A DNA stretch of 64,000 nucleotides from Eonycteris spelaea (Eukaryota; Chordata; Mammalia; Chiroptera; Pteropodidae): contig PUFA01000007.1 in assembly GCA_003508835.1 (NCBI GenBank), positions 14,655,001 to 14,719,000 on the forward strand. Reading direction: 5' to 3'. Made by a program: the position numbers and the translations under genes. Below are positions 45,105 through 56,384 of this stretch, one piece after another (position 1 is the stretch's first letter; each line of letters begins with the position of its first letter). Under the pieces are notes generated by a model. The model did no database searches. It was not told where the DNA came from and worked only from the letters and a program-made list of their open reading frames with translations.

Positions 45105-45177
45105 TGGCTCCCCTGGGGCGTGAACTCAGGACCTTCTGCATGTAAAGCAGACGTGCTAACCACTACACTATGGAACC
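45105..45177 (-). pseudogene. tRNA-Val(UAC)-like head of the hybrid SINE
   Basis: 73 nt aligning end to end with mammalian tRNA-Val(TAC), about 7 differences by hand. The A box tagtgtagtgg is intact, and the anticodon stem with loop tttacat keeps TAC. The B box is altered (agttcacgccc). Fusion to 5S and the paired acceptor-end changes make it a SINE promoter remnant, not a working tRNA gene. Confidence 0.85.
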
Positions 45178-45399
45178 ACGTCCAGTGCACTGATATTTTT
45201 AATATACTCTGTTTCCTCAGTTTACTTTTATGTGGGCCCTGACCCAACATGTTAGTTTCTCTGCTTACCATTTGGTTGAGACCTCATGTTTTAAAATGCT
45301 GCAGCAGGGCATTCTCTGAGCACCTTAGCACATGAGTTCCGAGAGCAGCCTCACTATTTCCAGGAATGTTACTGTCCTGGGCTCATTCCCTTTGTGTTC

Positions 45400-45850
45400 C
45401 ACTGGGTTTTAAGGAATAAGCTTCCTTCCATTTCTCAAACACATCAGGGACCCTCTCGCCCCAGGACCTTTGCATGTGCTCTTCCTTCCACTTACCCTTC
45501 TTCCTAATATCCAGGGGTCCATCAGGTGTCACCTTCTCAATGAAACCACCCCCCCCTGGCTGCCCCGTTCAGAACTTTAACCATCCCCCACCCACCCGTC
45601 CTCACTCTTCATTCCACTTCCGGTATTCTGGGGCTTTTTGGTTGTCATTTGGTTTTCACCACAGCACTTACTATCTTTCAACAAACAATATAGTCTATAA
45701 TTTATGTATTGTGTTTATTGCCTGTAAGTTCCCTGAGGGCAGAATATTTGTGTCGTTGATTGGTCCATCCCAGATAGCTAGAGAAGTGCCTGCTCCGTGA
45801 TAGATGCTCACTAAAGACTTTGTTGAATTAATGAAGGAATGAATGAGTGT
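45400..45850 (+). repeat. L2 LINE 3' end
   Basis: Strong sense L2: catttctcaaacacatcagg, gcgccccaggacctttgcat-like, catcaggtgtcaccttctca, ccacagcacttactatcttt, gtaagttccctgagggcaga, gaagtgcctgctccgtgata, then tgaatgaatgag. Confidence 0.95.
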
Positions 45851-46699
45851 TTTAAAATTACAGCCTCTTGTGCAGCTTTCTTAAATCGAAGAATGGAAGA
45901 GCTGAGCCCTCACTTGGGTTAGAATGGAAACAAGGAGGACCAGTGATGGTAGGGAGTGCAAATCCCCAGAAAAAGAGGAGGTCAGGGAACCAGCATCCAG
46001 ATGACAAGCTTTTGTGGCCTCTGCCTCCAAGGAGAACCCACCCCTCCCCCTCCTGTCATTCTGCCCCTAGCCCGAGTCTTCATTCATTGAGTGTCCAGGG
46101 ATGGGTCCCGCAGCAGCATCTCATCAGCAGGGCCCAGCTGCAGGCTTCTGTTGGCACCGCCTTGAAAATGTTCGGCCCGGCCCCTGGGTGCTGCATGTCG
46201 CTCGTGGTTGATAAGACCATTGCAGGAGAATTTAGAAATCCGTTGCCTTAGTGGCTGTGACTGAGGCAGATAAGCAGCAGGCTGACAGAAATAAAAGCGC
46301 CTCCCGCCCCTTCCCTTTTCTTGCGGGAGACACAAAGAGCAAACCTGAATCTGTGTGAATGAATGAACATCCTGGGGAAGTGAAAAAAGGATAAAATTCC
46401 AACTTGCTGCTTTCTGGGAAATATTACAAGCCACCTCATCTTTGTTCTCAGACCCCTCTGTCCTTCATACAGGCCATCCACGAGGGCCTTTGCCCACCGA
46501 AACCTGAGCAAAATTTCACTCACAGAAAGCCAGCATGGTTTTCCAGCCGAGGAGACACGGCTGTTGAGGAGCATGTTTCCGTTAAGCTCCGCCAGTTGGG
46601 CCAAATCCTACTTGAAATATTTAATTACAAGATACACAAATGCATATCCCAGCGGTTCTTTTTTCACTGTTAAACTTTATTTAGCCTTGTAGCCAAAAT
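45851..46699. other. unassigned stretch
   Basis: No repeat recognised. Open frames of 116-127 residues on both strands (45868-46604) overlap each other and carry no domain. Confidence 0.4.
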
Positions 46700-46816
46700 A
46701 AGAAAAAAGGAGGGAGAGAAGAAGAGAGGGAAGAAGGAAGGAAGGAAGGAAGGAAGGAGGGAGGGAGGGAGAAAGGGAGGGAGGGAGGGAGGGAAGGAGG
46801 GAAGGAAAAGGAAAAA
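46700..46816 (+). repeat. 117-nt pure purine tract, (GGAA)n/(GGGA)n
   Basis: No pyrimidine interrupts 46700-46816. The left half has GGAA repeats (46735-46758), the right half GGGA repeats with four or more G3 runs (46758-46790). Confidence 0.97.
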
Positions 46817-47695
46817 CAAACCCTGTTCCTGGGAGTTTATCTTTCTTTTACTTAGGCTCTCAAAGGTCGGTTTTTAAAATATTTTTATCCCATTGTTCAA
46901 ACCAGGGGCCGTGCTTGTCAAAGGAGAGGATTTTTGAATAAAATAATGCTGCCCGATTTCCTTTGTAGTCATAGTTTATCCTTGTACATTGGTTTTTAGT
47001 TTTAAAAGAGCATTTCACATAGAAGAAGTAAATCATGGCTGTAAATGCGCTCATGATCTGCCCGGCGTTGTTTGGTGACAGGGTAAGAACCCAGTGGGAG
47101 CTGAACCTTTAACCTCCTGGAGCGCTGGTCTGCATCTCTACCCAGGAAGGCCCTCGTCTCTCTGCTCTCTCTCCCCGCTAGGAGAGAGGAGAAGGGCTTT
47201 GGGGGTGCCAGGCACTGCATGTGAAGTACCTTTTATACATTACCCCACCAGCTCCTCCCAGGAATCCTACGAAGCAGGTTCTCTTAGCCCCATTTTCTAG
47301 CTGACAAAATAGAAATTCAGAATTTTATTGCAAACAGAAGTCAGGTTTTGGCATCTGAGCCCCTGCAAGCAGGGTGAGGTATGAACTCTTTTTTAAATGG
47401 CACAGAGGCCACCAATATATGGAGATGTATTTATAAATGGAAAAATGGAAACACAGATTAAAATCCCTGACCTGTGGAATCTGACTTCTAGTGCTTCATT
47501 TTAGGATGGGTGTTGGGATAGTCTAACAGTCCTCAGAGGCCAGCTCCATTTCCACTCCAGGAACAAGAATTGGCCCTCTTATTAAAAGGCCAGAACAGGT
47601 GCGTTTGTAGACAAACACAACCTGGACTTCAGCTCAGGCAAGTTTGAATTGCTAGTAATTTAGTCACTGTGGCAACACATCTCCTGTCTCGTAAG
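46817..47695. other. unassigned stretch
   Basis: No exon. Bases 47200-47310 may be a degraded MIR (ccttttatacattacccca, ccccattttctagctgac). Confidence 0.4.
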
Positions 47696-47699
47696 ATGC

Positions 47700-47800
47700 C
47701 TGAGAACAAGTGTAAGTTTTTTGAAGGCAGAAACCTTAATCAGTTTTATATGCCCCACTGTACTTAATGCTTCCTGGGTGCTTATCACATGTTTTAATGA
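47700..47800 (+). repeat. L2 3' tail
   Basis: ttttttgaaggcagaaacct, tatatgccccactgtactta, cttcctgggtgcttatcaca. Confidence 0.65.
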
Positions 47801-50780
47801 AAGAAACCTGTAGATCCGCTAACACGAGGCTCTCTGAGAATGAATTCCCACAATCTATCAAGAGTCGTGTAGTCCGGAGACTGAGATATATCAAAATAAT
47901 CACCCCTAGAGAGATCTCTGAAAATCAGCAATGAAGGAGCTAAACGAAGGTGATACATCATTCCATTACAGTTTCATACATTTACAAGCAAGTGGTTTTG
48001 GAAACAAGATAGGTGTGTAAGCTGCATTTAGCTTTGGTGTGCTAAGCAAATTCGAACCAAATATAAATTCCTGGCGTGTTATTTTTAAGCCGGGGGGGGG
48101 GGTGGAGTGCTGGGGCAGAAAGCAAGTTGGAGAAGCATCAAAGCTATATTTGCAAGTTTAATCTACATTTTTAGAAAGATGTGTTTTTGAAGAATCGGAA
48201 TATCAATCACCTCCCACTGGCAGGATTCTTTATCAAGAGAGAAATGACAGCACATCCGATCTTCCTTAAGTCTCTTCTGATCACATTAGTAAAATGGTTT
48301 CTGTCGCTGTGCACCACATGTGCGAAGAAACCCTTCCTTGGCATACCTCCCTGTCCTTCACCGCCTTATTTACTGCCTGCAATAGACTTGTTGAGTATGA
48401 AGGGAGAAGCCAGACAGAATGTTAATGCAGAGAAGTGACATGCGAGCCAGTGCGCCCTGGGCTGTGAGTGCACATGACAGACAGGAGGCCCCGCCAGCTG
48501 TGGCTCTGCTGTCTGCATTAGCTCTGATTTGCGAGACGTCGTGTGGTGAATGAATCGGACGGAACCTCAGCCATGAGCCCCTCATCTGGGAGCTAAGCAG
48601 GGGCCCTTAAGTCCGGAGCATCCCACCTAAGACCACTCAGTTAGCCAGGATCCTGAGCTTGGCTACTGCGGGATGCACTGAATGCTTGATTTGCAATGGC
48701 AATCCGCCCTTTGATAGGAAGTCTCCGCTTTTAAAAAGCGTTGGCTAACGTCACAGCTCCCCTCATTTTCTTCTCATGACAATCTTCCTTTCTGGAATAT
48801 TTCATTCCTTTCTGGAATGAAACGGGATTATCATTGCAACTAGATCCTCGCCAAGGGGGCTCAGCGGTTGTGATGACGAAGAGGCCAAAAGGTATCTTCC
48901 TCCCCAGGTAGTTAAAACAAAGGCCTGCTCACTGTCCTGCCGGCGTGTGTCTGCCTGGGTGTACGATATCAGGGGAAGCTGGGGGCCAAAACTGGGGACA
49001 GAAAAAGCAGTGCAGATGCATTAGGCAGGAAGCCAGAGTGGATCAAGAAAAGGTCTGGAATTGTGGAAGGTTAAAGATAAGCAATTTTGGTTGGTTTCCA
49101 ACATGGGCAGTTGGCTGCTTTAATGTCTGGGTAAGAACTTGCTTGTAATTGGTAGATGGATTACTTAGATGTAAACGAAGCCTGAAAAGAATCTATATCC
49201 ACTTCCAGCAATTAAATCCCTCCCTCCCCCACTTTTTTCATTCTGGTTATTCAACAGCCCCTTTCTCCTTAAGAAGTGTATCCTAGCCCAGCCTGGTTTA
49301 AATTAGTGTATGGGCTCCACATTAATGAAGTTTTTCCTTACTTGTGACCAAGTATCGTATAGTTCCCAGTGAGGAGAAAGGGATTTTGGAGAATGCTGGT
49401 GTAAGATACCTAACAACCAGATGTGGGGTCCTTTTAAGTACCCCTTCCCTCACCAAGACTGTAAAAGCAGGAAACCATTACTCCCTGCCCTCTGGCCCAG
49501 CCCATCACGACCACGCCCATTTGGTAACCCACTTAAGTATTAAGAACAGTTTTCCAAAGAGGAATGTGTGCCGAGTGATTCTTTAGGTTTCTGGGAGGTG
49601 TTTTACACCTTAAAGAAAAATACAGAGTTTTTTCCTTGGTATATAGACTGATGGAGGATCATGTATACAATATAAATCAATATGTCTGTATTAGGGGAAT
49701 ACAGGCATGTTTTAAAAACTTTATTAATAAGAATGTTTGATGTCCACTGATTTAGAGCACTGAATGGAGCCCCTAGATTTTGCTCCCCTTCTCATTTTGT
49801 CATGAGTGCTTGAACGACTTCACTTTTCTCTGCTTTCATCCTGCCTGACGGGGTTAGGAAAATAGAGAGACCCAGAGCATCTGGGGAGAAGAAAGGGAGT
49901 CACTGACATTAACTAAAATTAAGACACCCCTCCTCCATAAGGAGTGTTCCCTGCCTCCCTCCACTGCCCTCAGGGATCTCTGGGTTTCACGGGAGCTGGA
50001 CATTGTGAGTGCGTGGTGCGGATCTCAGGCATGAGCTGCCCCCAGGCTTCTCGTAGAAGCTCCTGGGGCATTTTAGAATTGTGAAGATGCTTTATGTGAA
50101 GCACATGGCATTGGGTTTGCCCATAACAAAAGGCCCAGTTCTCTGTTGTATGCCATGCTGCTGCTGCTACTACCGTTTGACCTATTTAACTCACCCGTGT
50201 TGTTTTATTTAAAATTGAACACGATTCGATTCAGCCTCTTAGAAAAATCTATCAATAAGCTCATCACTAGAATGTTGCCCTTACCCCCTGCACCCTGCAC
50301 CCAGAAACAGATGACTTGCCTCAAACATCTTGCTTGAGCAGGGTCAAAAAGCTGGAGATGATAGCGTTCAAGTGCACGGATTTGCAGAGTAAGGAGAGTG
50401 CTATGATTGGGGATGTTTCTGGCAAGGAGACATGTCCAATCCAGCCTGCGCCTGTCCATCTCTGTGTCTGTTCGTTGGCGCTGCACTACACAGCACATCT
50501 CTTTCCAATGAATGAACTTCAGCAGATGGAGTGTCTGTGACAGATATTTGACTCATCCTAGAGTCTAGCAGGGTAAAGCTGACAGCTCTGACTGTTTGAC
50601 TTCTTAAGTACAGTATTTGGGGCAGATATAGATGCTTTGCAAGCAGGCAGCAGGCCAGATTCTTCTATTTCCCAGATCTAGATGTTACATTGAAAAATTT
50701 GGTATTTACAAATATGTTTCATCTTGAATTAGCCATGATTCAGTTGTTATTGTTTGAAGGGCACATCTCTTAAAATCTTA
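47801..50780. other. unassigned 3-kb stretch
   Basis: No repeat or exon recognised with confidence. An 11-nt G-run lies at about 48092-48102. A 40-bp tandem/inverted structure is at 48785-48824. AP-1, TEAD-like and homeodomain-like words are scattered. This is the longest interval without a recognisable repeat. Confidence 0.45.
48785..48824. other. 20-bp tandem pair containing a perfect hairpin
   Basis: ttcctttctggaat occurs at 48785-48798 and 48805-48818. Between and within them tttcattcc (48800-48808) pairs with ggaatgaaa (48814-48822) across a 5-nt loop, giving inverted CATTCC/GGAATG words. Confidence 0.85.
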
Positions 50781-50784
50781 CTTA

Positions 50785-51385
50785 TACTACTGACTTGCTT
50801 TTCAAAAGCACAATAAAATCATATTCCATTATAAAAGTTCACACACTCATTAGAGAATTTTTGGAAAATATTGAAGAGGGAAAAATTCACCCATACTTCC
50901 TCCATGTATTAATAATCATTATTAGCAATTGATGTGTTTCCTTCTATATTTTTTTCTGTGCATATGTAATGAGGTCTTTTGTTCTTTGCAACCATATTAC
51001 TTACTCAGTTTTGCATCCTTTTTTTCCCCACTTGTATTAAGTATTTTCCCATGTTGTTTTAAACTCTTAATAAGCACTCTTAATGACTGCATAGTGTTCT
51101 GTCAAACGCTCCTTATTTTACTTACCCACACATTTAAGTTTTACCATTGAATTATTATAGACAAAACAGTACAGGTCTTTAAAGCTTTGTTTCATTACTG
51201 CCTTATAATAGATAAGATTACTTCCTTATTATAGATTTCCATAAGATTTGTACTGGGTATGAATGCTTTTAGGACTCATTGTACTTAAATTACTAAATTG
51301 TTTTCCAAATAGGTCTTATTCTTTTTACACCCCCACAAGTAATTGCTAACATGGGATATTATTTTTTAAATCATTCCTGCATCGC
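50785..51385 (-). mobile_element. old L1 (L1M) 3' portion
   Basis: Plus strand is antisense of an old L1: ggaaaatattgaagagggaa, ttaataatcattattagcaa, tgtttccttctatatttttt, tgactgcatagtgttctgtc, ggtatgaatgctttta, tttacacccccacaagtaat. Confidence 0.7.
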
Positions 51386-52525
51386 TAGGCAAGAAATGAT
51401 TCTAATTGTTTAATTCTTGGCAGCTCCTTGTTAAGTGTTGATTGAGACTTTATTTAGGAAGACCCTGCTGTGTTTTGCATAGTTCATGAAAATTCTAGGA
51501 AAGTGCTCTTGAAAAAGAAAATAATACATTTTCACTCTACTTTTTTCTAAGCTGTTATCTTCCCCCACACACACACTTTTAAGTCATCTTACATAAAAAA
51601 AATCTATAACCAAACTATAGGTAATTAATACTCCAAAGAGTCTTGTGATTGAGATTGTCACCCAGTTTTCAGGCAATAAACAACATTACCTGAATTTGAA
51701 TTTTTCTGACTTATGCTGTTTAGCCAGTACCCAGTGAGTGCCTACTATTTACAGACCTTCCTTCCTTCCTCAGTTTCATCTACCCTCCTTCCCTCCCTTC
51801 CTCCCTCCTCTCTCTTTCTCTCTCTCCTGTTCCTCCTCCCATCCTGTGACAGCCTATACTGATAGAGAGAAATTAACTGGCTAACCCATGTGCTACAGCC
51901 CCTGGTTCCTGTTCCTTTTCCTGCTGAACATGATTTATAGTTGTTTGGCAGAAAGTCAAAATCTGATTCCTCAGAGTGGGGTAGAGGGGGAAATATTTGA
52001 TTTCGTGACACAGTTCATTAAAAATTCATACATAAGGATCTGAAAATGAAGCATTTCTTTATGTCAACGTGAGTTACAGTGGGAGCCTAGAGCAAGACTT
52101 CAGTTTTAGAGTGTGACACCATGCCCAAGTAATCACATCGGCATAGTGGTGCCTTTCCATGTGACAAGAAAGGGGAAAGGTGACTTGGGCTCTGGATGAG
52201 GGAAATGAAATTTTTCTCTTTTTTGCCTAAGGGCTTTTCTTGGAAGTAGAAGCCAATTTCTTAGGAAACCTCTCTATCTTAAAGCTTAAAGAGCCCACTT
52301 TATTCTTTTATTCTTTTTGCCCTTGGTAGACAAACATTTTATCTAGTCTCGTCTATTAGAAAGGTGCATATAAATGAGACCTGGCTTGTTTGTAAGCTCC
52401 CTGCTATTTCTACTTCCTTTCTTAGTTACTTTTCTGACCCTTTACTTTAGAGTCATCTGACTTTTACACTGCCTAGGCTCCAAGCCTTTTATTGTAAATA
52501 CGCTAATAGTTGGAAACATGATCTA
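51386..52525. repeat. unassigned DNA with CT-rich run (51757-51841)
   Basis: 51757-51841 is (CCTT)n/(CT)n simple repeat; the rest is not recognised as repeat or exon. Confidence 0.6.
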
Positions 52526-52527
52526 GC

Positions 52528-52680
52528 CCAGAGCTTCTGAAACTGTAATGTGCATACCGATCATCTGGAGATCTGTTAAAATGAAGATTCTGATGCACTC
52601 GGTCCAGAATGGGGCCGGAAAGACTATTTCTACCAAGCTCCGAGGAGATACCACTGCCACTGATCCAAGCCTCGCACTTT
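52528..52680 (+). mobile_element. MER5-type MITE
   Basis: agcttctgaaactgtaatgt, gcataccgatcatctggaga, tctgttaaaatgaagattct, gatgcactcggtccagaatg: diverged MER5A/B. Confidence 0.7.
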
Positions 52681-52809
52681 GAATATCAGGCCCTCACCTG
52701 CACACCTCTTCTGGGTCAAATATCCCCCCCCAAATTCCTGTCCACCCAGGACCTGTGAATGTGACTTATCTGGGAATAGTCTTTACAGATGTAAACAAGT
52801 TGAGATGAG

Positions 52810-52869
52810 TGTATTAGTCAGGATTCTGTCTGTCTTGTCTGTCTGCCTGTCTGTCTATTTATCTATATC

Positions 52870-52910
<41 letters not shown>

Positions 52911-53267
52911 AATCGATTAACTGGTTTGAAAGGAATGGGCTCATGTGATTGTGAGAGCTGGCAAGTCCAAAATCTCCAGGGCCAGGCCCACAGGCTGGGG
53001 ACCCAGGGAAGTGCCGATTTTGCAGTCTTGAATCTGAAGCCATCTGGAGGCAGAATTTCTTCTTCGTCAGAGGACATTAGTCTTTTCTCTTAAGGGTGTC
53101 AACTGATTTGATAAGGTCCACCCACGTCATGGAAGCCAATTTGCTTTACTCAAAGTCTACTGATTTAAACGTTGAAAGAACTACCTTCACACCAGCATCT
53201 AGACTGGTGTTTGACTAAAACGTAAGTACCGTAACCTAGCCAAGTTGACATAAAATTAAACATCACA
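52810..53267 (-). mobile_element. MLT2 (ERVL) LTR inserted in MLT1
   Basis: Begins tgtattagtcaggattctg and ends aaattaaacatcaca, the antisense LTR termini. Inner words ggcaagtccaaaatctccag, ttactcaaagtctactgatt and ccaagttgacataaaatt match MLT2. Flanks atgag and gtgag are a 5-bp duplication with one change. It carries (TGTC)n and (GA)17 expansions near its U5 end. Confidence 0.9.
52826..52907 (+). repeat. (TGTC)n and (GA)17 microsatellites
   Basis: (TGTC)-type units at 52826-52856 and a perfect GA run at 52874-52907, inside the MLT2 LTR. Confidence 0.95.
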
Positions 53268-53535
53268 GTGAGGTCGTATCAGATGAGGGTGGGCCCTAAA
53301 ATCCAATAAGACTGGCCTCTGATTTGCAAACAGACACATAGGACCGTGCGAAGACAGAGGCAAAGAGTGGATTGATGCATCTACAAGCCAAGGAATGGCA
53401 AGGGTTGCCAGCAACTCCCAGAAGCTGAGACAAGTCAAGGAAGGATTCCTCCCCAGAGCCTTTATGTTCTTTTAAATCACCCAGTTTGTGACGCTTTGTT
53501 ACAGCACTCCTGGGAAACGGCTACAGTATCCTAAG

Positions 53536-54372
53536 TAATAGACAGTAACAAGCCCAAGAATGTCATCATAAATGCTTGACTTTTCTGGTAATCTGCTGCC
53601 TTAAAAGATGGACCTAGGGTCTGGATCTAGAGTTAGGGCACAAACTAAAGTATTTTATCATAGACGAGCTGTTCAGAGCTACCGAGGCTAGGAGTGATCT
53701 GGTCGGGGCTCCTCTCTCTTTCTTCAGCTTGAGAGTTGGTCTGGAAATGCTTGTGTGTCTCCTCTACTTTCTCTTTTCACTCTGCCTTCAAGTTGCAGGG
53801 CAGCTGGGTGACAGATGAGGAGGAGTTAAATTTGCTTTTCTTTGAAGGAACTCTACTCATTAAAATGTACCCCACTGAGATTGCCATTTGCCATGAGTAA
53901 TGCATATTTCATTAACATTTGCTTTAAAAACCAACAAGATCGTAAAGTCAAGATTACTTTTGCCTAAGTGCTGCCCAGATTTAATATGCATGATATAACT
54001 TCTTGGTATAGCAGTAAACTTGAGCAGGCATTTTTGGTGCCTCGTTGATGCTTATTTTTAACCGGAAGAGAATCAATACTTGGTGAGGGTTAGATTAACA
54101 ATGGGAGCTGTCAAGAACCAAAGAAATAATTAAAGTTATAATATTAACAAAGCAACATGGTTGTAGGAAAATGGATAGACAGATTTATTCTGTTGCCCCC
54201 CTCCCCCCGCCCCTGCCTCAGGCATGTGCGTTGGCATTTTCAGAAGGAGATGGAATCAGGACGTATTTTTCTGCTCAGAAATGTTTAAGTAAATGTCAGT
54301 TGTGATCAATAGGGTAGCCTCCACAAGGAAAGCAAAGCTGTAAATGTCACTCATTTCACTTTTCAGAAATAG

Positions 54373-54373
<1 letters not shown>
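53536..54373. other. unassigned; AT-rich candidate conserved block 53855-54060
   Basis: 53855-54060 is repeat-free and holds homeodomain- and POU-like words (actcattaaaatg, gagtaatgcatatttcatta, ttaatatgcatgatataa). No exon. Function is inferred only from motif density. Confidence 0.35.

Positions 54374-54418
<45 letters not shown>
54374..54418 (+). repeat. (TG)22 microsatellite
   Basis: Uninterrupted TG dinucleotides over 45 bases. Confidence 0.98.
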
Positions 54419-54419
<1 letters not shown>

Positions 54420-54420
<1 letters not shown>

Positions 54421-55245
54421 AAGCTGAAGTCTGAAACCTGTAAATTCAACTGTAGCCAGGGGGTTGCAAGCAAAATTACCCTGAAAAAGTTGAACTTCTC
54501 TCAACAGTGAGAATATGGAGAAGCCAAACACCTAGGTATTGTGATTTCTCTACTATCTAATTCAGCAAATTAAATGACTCTCAGGAATGCTTCGAGGTGG
54601 TCTCCAGACAGAACACAGCCCACATTCTTTGAGTTTGAAAATGATGCTTTTAAAAGACTGTTGACATTTAGGTCGAAGTGTAGCTGTAAGGAGTGGCCTG
54701 TCATGAGGCGTGACTCTGTGTTCCCATTGTAGGACTCACCCTGCTTTTTGACTCCCCTAAAAAGAGTCTTCTAATTACTGATTTGGGTCGGTGCAAACTC
54801 CTGTTATCCAGCCTTAGCTAGACCTTACTCGTCCTAGGGTGAAACAACTCCTCCCCGTTGATCTCCTGGGAGCTGCTGTCCCATGTGCTACTACAATTTT
54901 AAGTCATCCACGCTCAATCCCCCCTAGCCCATTTTACAGACGCTCGTGCGTCACATTTTATGGAGAAGACATGAGTTTCTCCAGCTTCGGGATCTTGCAT
55001 TCCTACCGCTCCTCTCCCCTGTTGAGGATTTTCTTTGGAAAAACGTCCCCTTTCTTTGCCCTCCAGGGTTCCTCTGCCAATGGGGTTTCCCACTCCTCAT
55101 TCTCCCTCAGGAAAATCCATCCTACACTCAGTGTCAGATTTCGTATTCTCAGTCTTACCTCTCGTGTTAACTCCCCATAAAACCTGTTCCAAAGACCACG
55201 CTCCCCACTCTGTGTTTGAGATTACGAGTGAGCTCCTCGCCATGG
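54420..55245. other. unassigned stretch
   Basis: No exon. A 113-residue plus-strand open frame at 54839-55180 has no domain. Confidence 0.4.
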
Positions 55246-55249
55246 CAGC

Positions 55250-55625
55250 CGGAGTCCAGTGCGCTTCTTCACACCTACCACTGTGACCCGGCAAAACTGG
55301 ACTGTTTATCGTTCCCGAACGGATCTTGCCATTGCCCACCCCCCACCGGCCAGTGCTGTTTCCCTTCACGTGGACTAGTCTCTGTCCATCCTCACTTCTA
55401 GAATTGTTTCCATTCTTCAAGACTCGTCTCACATAGCACCTACCTCAGGAATCGTACATCGATCCCCACACTACACCAGGGACCATCATTGCTCCTGGCC
55501 CAGAACAGCCATCGCATTTAATTCGTACTGCTTTCTCAGCACATTTGTTGGAGTGCTTACATTCCTGATATGTGTTTCCCTTTATTCTACGTATTTGATG
55601 GCAAGCTTCTGAGGTCAAGAGCAGT
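55250..55625 (+). repeat. probable L2 LINE fragment
   Basis: Sense L2 skeleton: ttccattcttcaagactcgt, ctcacatagcacctacctca, gcatttaattcgtactgctt, tttgatggcaagcttctgag. Confidence 0.6.
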
Positions 55626-56384
55626 AAGAGAGTGCCATGTCACCTGCAGTATGGGCCATCTGCCTTAGCTGGCATAAGCCCTCTTTATTGGTAAACTGGA
55701 TTGAACCATCAATAGGACAGAGACTGTCTCTATTTGTAGCTTAAATGTTTCTCTGGCTTGAATAATGATGAGTCAGAGGTGGAATGCCCTGGCTGATAAG
55801 GGACCGCAGGGCGTTCGCTAAGACAGATTCTTGGGCTGAATCCCTGGAGATTCTGAAATCAAAGGGTAGAGTGAGGAAACTTCTGTTATTAACAGGCATC
55901 TCAGAAGTTTGTGGGTGCTAAAACCCCTCTTGGGAACCGCTGGTGCAGTGGACCATATGGATCTGAGTTTGAATCCACTTCTCCAGGTTCCTAATTGGCC
56001 CACCCAGGCAGCCTCCCTATCTGTAAAATGAGCAGGAGCATGCCTCCTTTTTTGAGGCTACTTGAGGGATTAAATAAAACCATCCAAAGCTTGGATTGGA
56101 GAAGCCCTGTGAGTGTTAGTATGTTTTTTAAAGCGCTCCATCCAGTCCTGCAGCCTGATTCTAGGTGGTCTTACCTGCCTAGACACGCTATCATTTTCCT
56201 CCCAGGACATTATTTATGAAGTCGTTCCATCCTAAGCCGGCAACTCTTCTCCAGCTGAGATGCGTCTTTTTCTTCACCCTGTTTTGCTACTTGCAGTCCA
56301 CAAACCTGAGCGGCTAAGGACACAGCTTCCACGCTGTTTCTCTCTTCGAATACCGTTTCGTTGGTGTCATTTCTTCAGCTATTG
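55626..56384. repeat. mostly unassigned; MER5-like piece at 55830-55945
   Basis: 55830-55945 has gggctgaatccctggagatt, ctgaaatcaaagggtagag and ctcttgggaaccgctg, consistent with a diverged MER5. 55946-56060 has MIR-like words (gagtttgaatccacttctcc, ctatctgtaaaatgagcagg). Confidence 0.5.

Larger units (their letters stand above)
44949..45182 (-). mobile_element. hybrid tRNA-Val / 5S rRNA SINE (MEG-TR type)
   Basis: On the minus strand the order is: tRNA-Val(UAC)-like head (45177-45105), a 9-nt linker (45104-45096), a 5S rRNA-like body (45095-44981) and an A-rich tail with TAA repeats (44980-44949). An identical 13-bp direct repeat, cagtgcactgata, sits at 44936-44948 and 45183-45195, so this is a complete retroposition unit. 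It carries remnants of two Pol III promoter types. A hybrid of this layout is, by memory, known from fruit bats. Confidence is high for the structure and lower for the family name. Confidence 0.9.
52720..53535 (+). mobile_element. MLT1 LTR, split by an MLT2 LTR
   Basis: Left part 52720-52809: cacccaggacctgtgaatgt, gacttatctgggaatagtct, acaagttgagatgag. Right part 53268-53535: gtgaggtcgtatcagatgag, ggtgggccctaaaatccaat, gatgcatctacaagccaagg, cacccagtttgtgacgcttt. Joined, they give one continuous MLT1. Confidence 0.9.

Noticed and set aside
45105..45177. Functional tRNA-Val(UAC) gene
   Set aside because: B box damaged, acceptor-end changes, and fused to a 5S-like body within target duplications.
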